Assembly: GCA_934096715.1 (NCBI GenBank)
Contig: CAKOMQ010000033.1
Location: 1 to 9,231 of the forward strand
Reading direction: 5' to 3'
DNA from: an uncultured Bacilli bacterium
Lineage (GTDB): Bacteria; Bacillota_I; Bacilli_A; RF39; UBA660
DNA: 9,231 bases
The translations under genes were made by a program, and so were the position numbers. The notes under the pieces were generated by a model that worked only from the letters and a program-made list of their open reading frames with translations, had not been told where the DNA came from and did no database searches. This document shows, one piece after another, positions 1-4,442 of the stretch (within the stretch, counting starts at the first letter, position 1; every line of letters begins with the position of its first letter).

Positions 1-34
1 ACCCCAATTCAATATAAAATCGAATCAGGGTTTT
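1..34 (+). terminator. Possible weak terminator of an upstream gene
   Basis: ATTC (7-10) can pair with GAAT (22-25), and CCC (3-5) with GGG (28-30), around an asymmetric internal loop. TTTT follows at 31-34. The stem is short, the loop is long and the window starts here, so this is only a tentative 3' end of a gene lying to the left. Confidence 0.3.
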
Positions 35-66
35 AAAGTATCTTTTTTAACTGTCTACTTTTTATT

Positions 67-99
67 GACTAGTTTATTCATAGTCTTTTTTCTTTTTTT
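67..99 (+). terminator. Short hairpin followed by a T-rich run, terminator-like
   Basis: GACTA (67-71) and TAGTC (81-85) form a 5-bp stem with a 9-nt loop, followed directly by T6-C-T7 (86-99). The stem is weak but the U-tract is strong. It would separate the gene to the left from the promoter that starts near 118. Confidence 0.4.
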
Positions 100-117
100 A
101 AAAAAATAAGTGAGAAA

Positions 118-149
118 TTTAACATATGATTATGTAAATATGTTAAAAT
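118..149 (+). promoter_or_regulatory. Extended -10 promoter overlapped by a perfect 10-bp inverted repeat
   Basis: TTAACA (119-124) is one base from the consensus -35. TGTTAAAAT (141-149) reads as an extended -10 (TG-N-TAAAAT), with a 19-nt spacer. The arms TTTAACATAT (118-127) and ATATGTTAAA (138-147) are exact reverse complements around a 10-nt centre, covering the -35 and most of the -10. That geometry suggests a dimeric repressor operator, possibly autoregulatory. The start site would be near 156, giving a leader of under 20 nt with AAGGA at 161-165. Confidence 0.55.
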
Positions 150-173
150 ACATTATAGATAAGGAATGTTGTT

Positions 174-1037
174 ATGGAAGCTATTAATTTACAATTAGAT
201 AAATATAAAAAACTAATGGAAAAGAAAAAGAAGTTAGAAGAATACTTTAATAGTGTTGATTTTGAAGAAGAAATAGAAAATGATACTAATCTTATTAAAG
301 AAGAAAATTCTTATGAAAGTATGGAAATAGATATAACTGAGTATATTAAACAAGTTAGAAGCAGTTATAGTTTTGAAGATATTAAATTCTTGTTAGAGAA
401 AGAAAATGATAAAGCTAGAATTAATATTATAAATAGATTGCTTATTGTTCTTAATGCTGAAATATTAGAGTTAAATAATCTTTTATTAAGTGAAGAAGAT
501 GAAGATATTAAAAATGATTTAATTAAATTAGAAACTATATATGATGAATTAATAGATTATCGTGATTATGAAGATGTTATAGAACAAGATAATAATACAG
601 ATATGAAAGTTGTATTTTTAATGAGTAGTGAAGATAAAAGTTTCTTTGAAAAAGATTTAGAAAGTGTTCCTGAAGAATACTATAACGATTTTATTGTTTT
701 ACTTGAAAGTATTAAACATGGTACATTTAAACAAGTGAAAAAGTTTGTTAATGTAAGAAGAGACTTGTATCCATTTACTGAAGTAAAAAAATATCAAACT
801 AGAATATTCTTTAATAAAATAGATGCAAATACTGTTTTAATAAGTGGGGCCATGGTTAAGAAGGTAAGTTCTAGTAAACATTATTTTGGATACTTATCTA
901 ATAGAAGTAAAATTTTATATAACTTAGATAATGATAGTATGAAGAATGCTATTAATAATGAAATGTTTATGAATGAAGAAGATGCAAAATATAATAGAAT
1001 TGTTTCTTTATTAAGAAGTAATGCAAGGGGACAATAA
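174..1037 (+). CDS. Unknown protein with acidic helical N-terminus and RelE/HigB-like C-terminal domain
   Basis: The gene encodes 287 aa and is not a family I can name. The start is supported by AAGGA at 161-165, 8 nt upstream of the ATG. Residues 1-140 are strongly charged, Glu/Asp-rich and helical or coiled-coil, with no signal peptide or membrane segment. Residues about 145-245 resemble the RelE/ParE superfamily (HigB/Gp49-like branch): a helical hairpin, then a strand-rich part with VRRDLYP (194-200), TRIFF (209-213) and VLISGAMVKK (221-230), which matches that family's usual 'R-iff...ivll-g--KK' ending. Classical toxins of this fold are about 90-120 aa, so this would be a long fusion; a regulator or structural adaptor is equally possible. 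The stop overlaps the next start by one base, so the two proteins are probably made together. Serine is AGT in 16 of 21 cases, like the native-looking genes here. The RelE-like call comes from reading the sequence and is moderate. Confidence 0.85.
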   Translation: MEAINLQLDKYKKLMEKKKKLEEYFNSVDFEEEIENDTNLIKEENSYESMEIDITEYIKQVRSSYSFEDIKFLLEKENDKARINIINRLLIVLNAEILELNNLLLSEEDEDIKNDLIKLETIYDELIDYRDYEDVIEQDNNTDMKVVFLMSSEDKSFFEKDLESVPEEYYNDFIVLLESIKHGTFKQVKKFVNVRRDLYPFTEVKKYQTRIFFNKIDANTVLISGAMVKKVSSSKHYFGYLSNRSKILYNLDNDSMKNAINNEMFMNEEDAKYNRIVSLLRSNARGQ

Positions 1038-2947
1038 TGGAAAAGATAATAGAAAGTTTACAAAATAAAAAAGAAGAAATTATAAATAGTGAATATCAAA
1101 ATAAATTAAATAGGATACAAATTGATTTATTAAATCATGTAGTAGATGTTACTAGAAGATTAGAAGGGGTGCCAGTTAATAGATTTGTTTTAGCTAATTT
1201 ATTATGTCTTATACCAGATAAAAATGATTGTAATAAAATGTATGATTTATTAGTAGATTCTAATGTATTTAATTATAGTGATTTAGGAATAGATTCTTTT
1301 ACAGTAGTGGCAATGTATGAACTTATATATACCCTAAAAACTGATAAATCTTTAAATAATTTTAAAAATAAAATTCTTGCTAATAAGTTTTATTTGAAAT
1401 CTCCTTTGTTAAAATTATCGCTTAATGAAGCAGAAAAAGACTGGTTTATGGATTACAAAGACTTGCTTAGTGTAATCTTTGAAGGGGATTATGGAAGACT
1501 ATATGATTTAATAGAAACAATATATAAAATAGATGATATTTATCCTAAGGGGTTTACTAGTGCTATAACATATATATCTTATTTAGAAGTATTAGATGAT
1601 AATCTTAATCAAAGAGAAATGATTGAAGATGCTAGGGATAGTTATCAAAACAGAAAAATTAAAAGAGTTATAAATAAAGATTTAGATAAACATAGAAAAG
1701 AAATGGGTGTTGATACTTCTAGGGTGTTACACGAAATATTAGAATATCTTCAAAGAGTTGATTCTGAAAAGAAGAAGTTTTATAAAGAAAAAAATAAATC
1801 TTTGTTAGCTATAGATGAGATTCTTAATTATTTAAAGAAAGTAAATACTAATAATATAATTGTATTAGATTCTAAAATTGAGTATTTATTAAAGGAATAT
1901 GATCCGGATGGTGATGTAATAAAAAGAATACTTGAACATAATGATAACTATTTATTTAAACTAGAGAGTGAAGTAAGAGATTTAGAAAGCCAAGTAGATA
2001 ATAACGTATTAGATGTATTTGTAAGTGAACATATTGATATTCATAAACTTGGTATATATCATGTAATGCTTATGAAGGGGATAGTTACACTAGATTATAT
2101 TAAAGAAGCTATTAGAATATTTAAGAGTGTATTTAATGGATTTAATTTAGAAAGTAAGAAATTTGGTAGTATACTTGTTAAGTCTAATATTAACGCTATT
2201 AATATAATAGCGTCTTATGTAAAAAGAAATATAGTGGATATTGAATTCTTAGAAAAGCATTATGAAGTATTTACTGATGAGTTTAGTTTTAATATATTAC
2301 ATAATAATATAGAAGTACTTGAATCTTTTAATACTTCGTTAGATATGGATAAAACTAAAGAAATACTAATGATTAATTCTTCAGATTTATTAAGAAGAAT
2401 TAAAATATGTAAGTTTTATGGAATAGATTTACTAAATTGTGATACTTTGAGTTTTCTAAAAGATGATACATTTATCCGTAATATAGATATATTTATTGAA
2501 ACTGGTAATTTAGATTTAGTAATAAATTATCCTAGTAATTTAAGCTTGGATGAAAATAGTATAAAAAGATTAGTAATATATAATACCAATAATATTCCTT
2601 ATCGTAATGATTCTAAACTTTTTGCAACAATTAAAACAGGTAAAAATTCACTTGTTAGTGTTGATGAATTAGATAAGATATTAATGAGTGAATCAATGTA
2701 TATTGAAAATAATGAACTTTTAGAGTGCCCAACTAGTTCAGTACTCGATGATTACTACTATATTAGTGAATATTTATATGATATAGATGGTATTATGATT
2801 AGTAGAAAAAAAGTACTAAGAAATTTAGCTATAAATGATGATTTGTTAAGTTGTATAGTTTCAGGTAGTTTATTAGATCCTTTTAGTATAAATATAATTA
2901 AAACTAATTTGGAAAGTAAATTAAATCAAGGTAGAAGTGCAGATTAA
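1037..2947 (+). CDS. Large all-helical cytosolic protein of unknown function
   Basis: The gene encodes 636 aa and I do not recognise the family. AAGGGG at 1025-1030 lies 6 nt before the ATG, and the start overlaps the previous stop as TAATG, indicating translational coupling with the RelE-like gene. No signal peptide, membrane helix or obvious catalytic motif is visible. Residues 1-190 look globular-helical. About 195-325 is highly charged and coiled-coil-like (rich in Lys, Glu and Asp). About 325-525 looks like degenerate helical repeats with recurring 'LLRRIKICKFYGIDLL' and 'NIDIFIETGNLDLV' type phrases, reminiscent of solenoid scaffolds. Residues 525-636 form a further helical tail. With a RelE-like partner encoded directly upstream, one hypothesis is that this protein binds or restrains it. 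A scaffold or regulator role unrelated to toxicity is equally compatible. Function is unassigned. Confidence 0.85.
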   Translation: MEKIIESLQNKKEEIINSEYQNKLNRIQIDLLNHVVDVTRRLEGVPVNRFVLANLLCLIPDKNDCNKMYDLLVDSNVFNYSDLGIDSFTVVAMYELIYTLKTDKSLNNFKNKILANKFYLKSPLLKLSLNEAEKDWFMDYKDLLSVIFEGDYGRLYDLIETIYKIDDIYPKGFTSAITYISYLEVLDDNLNQREMIEDARDSYQNRKIKRVINKDLDKHRKEMGVDTSRVLHEILEYLQRVDSEKKKFYKEKNKSLLAIDEILNYLKKVNTNNIIVLDSKIEYLLKEYDPDGDVIKRILEHNDNYLFKLESEVRDLESQVDNNVLDVFVSEHIDIHKLGIYHVMLMKGIVTLDYIKEAIRIFKSVFNGFNLESKKFGSILVKSNINAINIIASYVKRNIVDIEFLEKHYEVFTDEFSFNILHNNIEVLESFNTSLDMDKTKEILMINSSDLLRRIKICKFYGIDLLNCDTLSFLKDDTFIRNIDIFIETGNLDLVINYPSNLSLDENSIKRLVIYNTNNIPYRNDSKLFATIKTGKNSLVSVDELDKILMSESMYIENNELLECPTSSVLDDYYYISEYLYDIDGIMISRKKVLRNLAINDDLLSCIVSGSLLDPFSINIIKTNLESKLNQGRSAD

Positions 2948-2966
2948 GTCTGTACTTTTTATTTTT
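2935..2966 (+). terminator. Intrinsic terminator overlapping the stop codon of the 636-aa gene
   Basis: AGTGCAGA (2936-2943) pairs with TCTGTACT (2949-2956) with one G-U pair and a 5-nt loop, TTAAG, that contains the TAA stop. The stem is followed by TTTTTATTTTT (2956-2966). This is a clear rho-independent terminator that closes the two-gene operon and isolates it from the region to the right. Confidence 0.85.
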
Positions 2967-3032
2967 GTAAAAAAGTGAATAATTATTTTGTACAGTAAGT
3001 AAGCCGAAAAATATAAATTTGTTATTTTATTA

Positions 3033-3058
3033 AATTTTGCAGGCGCGCCTGCAAAATT
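3033..3058. repeat. 26-bp perfect palindrome with GC-rich core
   Basis: The left arm AATTTTGCAGGCG is followed without a spacer by its exact reverse complement. The centre is GGCGCGCC, the only strongly GC-rich spot in an otherwise AT-only neighbourhood. With a 4-nt CGCG loop it could form an 11-bp hairpin, but no U-tract follows on either strand, so it does not look like a terminator. Candidate roles are a binding site for a dimeric protein, a recombination or insertion boundary, or a structured element of a transcript. Confidence 0.8.
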
Positions 3059-3169
3059 AGCACCTTTGATGACTAAATGATTTAAAAAAAAACGATATTA
3101 AGTGATAATGTGATGATTATATAAAAAAACTCATTAAAATTTTGTGTGAATCTAACACTTGCTATTTAA

Positions 3170-3197
3170 AATAATATGTAAAATATTTACATGTCAA
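3170..3197 (-). promoter_or_regulatory. Candidate minus-strand promoter with a spacer inverted repeat
   Basis: On the minus strand TTGACA (3197-3192) is a consensus -35. ATTATT or TATTAT lies 16 or 15 nt further, ending near 3170. ATGTAAA (3176-3182) and TTTACAT (3186-3192) form an inverted repeat within the spacer, so an operator is plausible. It would transcribe leftwards through the palindrome. No coding gene lies there, so an RNA or a fortuitous match in AT-rich DNA are both possible. Confidence 0.3.
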
Positions 3198-3230
3198 AAT
3201 TTTGCTTTTAGATGAAAATGCCAATAAAAA

Positions 3231-3279
3231 AAAGGAAATTTGCTGTTTTTCTCGAATATATAAAGTGAAAGGAGAAAAT
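3231..3279 (+). promoter_or_regulatory. Sigma-H/ComX-like promoter plus Shine-Dalgarno element, copy A
   Basis: AGGAAAT (3233-3239), an 11-nt spacer and CTCGAAT (3251-3257) closely match the known sigma-H pattern (AGGAWWW, 11-12 nt, RNNGAAT), except for C in place of the purine. The -10 half CGAATA also recalls the ComX cin-box of streptococci. ATATAAAGTGAAAGGAG follows, putting a strong Shine-Dalgarno (AAAGGAG, 3268-3274) very near the predicted start site around 3264. The same 49-bp element recurs at 4240-4288 with 43 of 49 bases identical. The sigma assignment is inference from pattern and geometry. Confidence 0.55.
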
Positions 3280-3298
3280 ATTTAATATTATTGTTCTT

Positions 3299-3979
3299 AT
3301 GAATATATATGTTTATGTTGATGAAAGTGGAAACATTCATAAAAATAGTAAAGTCAACTTTTTTGCTGTGGGTGGGTATTTTACTTTTAAGAAAGATAAA
3401 AATAAAATAGTATCATTATATAAGTCGCTTAATAAGGAAATAAAAGATCAAAGAAAATTACCTTTAACTATTGAATTAAAATCTTATGATTTATTAGATG
3501 ATGAAAAAATTACTATTTTTTCTAAAATTCAAAAAATTGAAACATTTTATGGGGGTGTTAAAATTTTTAATAAAATGCAAATAAAAAAAGAAATTGTTGA
3601 ATCTAATTTATTTTTTAATTATGCAGTAAAACTTCTTTTTGAAGATTGCATATTTACCTTGTTAAGAAAAAACATCGCAAAAAGCAAAATCAATTTTATT
3701 GTAAGTATAGATAATAGAAACATTAAAATAGGTGATTTAAAAAATCTTGAGACATATTTAAAAACAGAATTTTGCTTATACAATCTCGATTTTAATATAA
3801 CTTACTATGATTCATCTAGTAATTATGGTATTCAACTTGCAGATTTAATTGTTAATACTTTCTATAATTCATATAAAGATAAAAAAATAGTGGAAAAGGT
3901 ATTACCATTTATTACATCTTATAAGTTTAGAATAAGCATATTTCCTGGTTATAAAAACTCATGGAATAATAAAAAGTAG
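3299..3979 (+). CDS. DUF3800-family protein (RNase H-like fold, putative nuclease)
   Basis: The gene encodes 226 aa. The N-terminal strand NIYVYVDESGN puts D8-E9-S10-G11 at the family's hallmark position. The central IVSIDNR places D138 on a second strand, and YDSSSNYGIQLADLIVN (170-186) is the characteristic C-terminal motif with D171, Q179 and D182. These acidic residues are those expected to bind metal in an RNase H-like fold. DUF3800 proteins are mostly uncharacterised, and many lie in mobile or defence-like settings or beside structured RNAs. The length is typical and the gene looks intact. The start is odd: the only good Shine-Dalgarno (3268-3274) ends 24 nt before this ATG, although the ATG fits the family's N-terminus best. 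In-frame ATT codons at 3287 and 3290 are possible alternatives. Only 4 of 16 serines are AGT, unlike the first gene of the window (16 of 21), suggesting acquisition. A structured RNA is predicted just downstream. Confidence 0.88.
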   Translation: MNIYVYVDESGNIHKNSKVNFFAVGGYFTFKKDKNKIVSLYKSLNKEIKDQRKLPLTIELKSYDLLDDEKITIFSKIQKIETFYGGVKIFNKMQIKKEIVESNLFFNYAVKLLFEDCIFTLLRKNIAKSKINFIVSIDNRNIKIGDLKNLETYLKTEFCLYNLDFNITYYDSSSNYGIQLADLIVNTFYNSYKDKKIVEKVLPFITSYKFRISIFPGYKNSWNNKK

Positions 3980-4016
3980 CGTTAATTTAAAAAGATAATT
4001 ATCATAATAAAAATAG

Positions 4017-4068
4017 CCAAATTTAATTCATTTTTAAATTAAATTTGGTTGACAAAGCCAACTTTAAT
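4017..4068. repeat. Three-arm stacked inverted repeat around a -35 box
   Basis: CCAAATTTAAT (4017-4027) is the exact reverse complement of ATTAAATTTGG (4038-4048); one more T-A pair extends the stem inwards. The same central arm also pairs at 10 of 11 positions with CCAACTTTAAT (4058-4068). The second hairpin's 9-nt loop contains TTGACA. The first hairpin could end transcription from the right on the minus strand, because TATTTTTATTAT follows it in that direction. The repetition looks more like a regulator binding site than a simple terminator. Confidence 0.7.
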
Positions 4069-4078
4069 ATGATATTAT
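4049..4078 (+). promoter_or_regulatory. Strong sigma-A promoter for the predicted small RNA
   Basis: A perfect TTGACA (4049-4054), an 18-nt spacer and TATTAT (4073-4078, 5 of 6) make this the best vegetative promoter in the window. It is followed within about 7 nt by structured, non-coding sequence and not by an ORF, which points to an RNA gene. Confidence 0.75.
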
Positions 4079-4084
4079 ATAGCT

Positions 4085-4159
4085 ACAAGACCTAGGGTAG
4101 GTAACTACATGTTAAGCGTATGTTAAGTACGTTGCCCCTTAGGCATTAGGCATTTTTTT
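4085..4159 (+). ncRNA. Predicted structured small RNA beside a DUF3800 gene
   Basis: The RNA would start about 7 nt after TATTAT and end in the T7 run at 4153-4159, or read on to the terminator at 4195-4221. Pairing visible by eye: CCTAGGG (4091-4097) with CCCTTAGG (4136-4143, one bulged T) closes the structure. Inside are a short TAG/CTA stem capped by a GTAA (GNRA-type) tetraloop at 4101-4104, and AGCGTA (4115-4120) with TACGTT (4128-4133) around a 7-nt loop. ATGTTAAG occurs twice (4109-4116, 4120-4127). A tandem TTAGGCA (4139-4145, 4146-4152) lets TGCC (4133-4136) pair with GGCA in two registers, the second directly before the U-tract. The region has no ORF and is locally richer in G and C than its surroundings. 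Comparative-genomic work has described several 'DUF3800 motif' candidate RNAs near genes of this family; I cannot tell which, if any, this is. Confidence 0.6.
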
Positions 4160-4194
4160 AATTTGTTAAGAAATTATCTGGTGTTTACAATTTC

Positions 4195-4221
4195 TATACG
4201 CGTCAAAAACGTGTATTTTTT
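4195..4221 (+). terminator. Intrinsic terminator
   Basis: ATACGCGT (4196-4203) pairs with ACGTGTAT (4209-4216), including one G-U pair, around a CAAAA loop, followed by TTTTTT (4216-4221). It would catch any transcript reading through the small RNA and insulate the DUF3800/RNA unit from the ABC transporter genes. Confidence 0.75.
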
Positions 4222-4239
4222 ATAAATTTTATTTAATTT

Positions 4240-4288
4240 AAAGGAAATTGAATATTTATCTCGTATATATAAAGTGAAAGGAGAAAAT
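4240..4288 (+). promoter_or_regulatory. Sigma-H/ComX-like promoter plus Shine-Dalgarno element, copy B
   Basis: AGGAAAT (4242-4248), an 11-nt spacer and CTCGTAT (4260-4266) have the same geometry as copy A at 3231-3279. TATAAAGTGAAAGGAG is identical in both copies, including the Shine-Dalgarno. Differences are confined to five spacer bases and one -10 base (GAAT versus GTAT, a weaker match). No gene begins behind it: the first ATG (4298) opens MQMK and a stop. It may be an upstream promoter for the ABC operon, a remnant of a lost gene, or part of a repeated unit. Confidence 0.5.
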
Positions 4289-4311
4289 TTATAAATTATG
4301 CAAATGAAATA

Positions 4312-4358
4312 AAAATACTAGATGTTCGACAAAAAGCAAAAAGTATTTTAGCTTTTGT
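4312..4358 (+). promoter_or_regulatory. Competing hairpins in the leader after copy B
   Basis: AAAATACT (4312-4319) can pair with AGTATTTT (4342-4349). Alternatively ACAAAAAGC (4329-4337) can pair with GCTTTTGT (4351-4358) with one bulged A. The two cannot form together. This could act as an attenuator for a transcript starting at copy B, but no clean U-tract follows and AT-rich DNA gives such pairs by chance. Confidence 0.25.
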
Positions 4359-4414
4359 TATCGTAAAGTTACGTAAAGCAACTGAAAATTGCTGTTTAAA
4401 CTGTGAATTTATAG

Positions 4415-4442
4415 TATAATTTTGGTATAGAAAGGAAAAATT
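4415..4442 (+). promoter_or_regulatory. -10 element and ribosome binding site of the ABC transporter operon
   Basis: A perfect TATAAT at 4415-4420 precedes AAAGGA (4431-4436), 6 nt before the ATG. No good -35 exists at 16-18 nt spacing; TTGCTG (4389-4394) is 20 nt away. The palindrome GTTTAAAC (4394-4401) lies where the -35 should be, so an activator or repressor site is possible. The leader would be only about 15 nt long. Confidence 0.55.

Larger units (their letters stand above)
2967..3230. other. Non-coding stretch before the DUF3800 gene
   Basis: I found no credible ORF with a ribosome binding site on either strand. The stretch is extremely AT-rich, and its visible structures are the 26-bp palindrome at 3033-3058 and the inverted repeat/minus-strand promoter candidate at 3170-3197. 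A motif close to AAAATTTTG recurs around 3034, 3137 and 3195. Confidence 0.6.
3980..4442. other. 463-nt non-coding region between the DUF3800 gene and the ABC operon
   Basis: It contains, in order: stacked inverted repeats (4017-4068) around a strong promoter, a predicted small RNA (about 4085-4159), a terminator (4195-4221), copy B of the duplicated promoter element (4240-4288), a pair of mutually exclusive hairpins (4312-4358) and the ABC operon promoter (4415-4420). I see no gene-sized ORF. The only start after the copy B Shine-Dalgarno gives a 4-codon ORF (MQMK) at 4298-4312. Confidence 0.7.

Noticed and set aside
3033..3058. Palindrome as an intrinsic terminator
   Set aside because: No T-run follows on either strand, and the operon on the left already ends in a clear terminator at 2935-2966.
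3192..3240. Short minus-strand ORF starting with TTG near 3223
   Set aside because: It is about 20 codons with no ribosome binding site, and its length is expected by chance in AT-rich DNA.
4085..4159. T-box leader or a known metabolite riboswitch for the ABC operon
   Set aside because: No T-box AGGGTGG-ACC motif or other core I know (purine, TPP, SAM, preQ1) is present. A U-tract at 4153-4159 and a terminator at 4195-4221 lie between it and the ABC genes, and those genes have their own -10 element.
3231..4288. Two repeat copies as a CRISPR array or IS ends
   Set aside because: There are only two direct copies about 1 kb apart with promoter-like content. They are not inverted, and no transposase or target duplication is visible.
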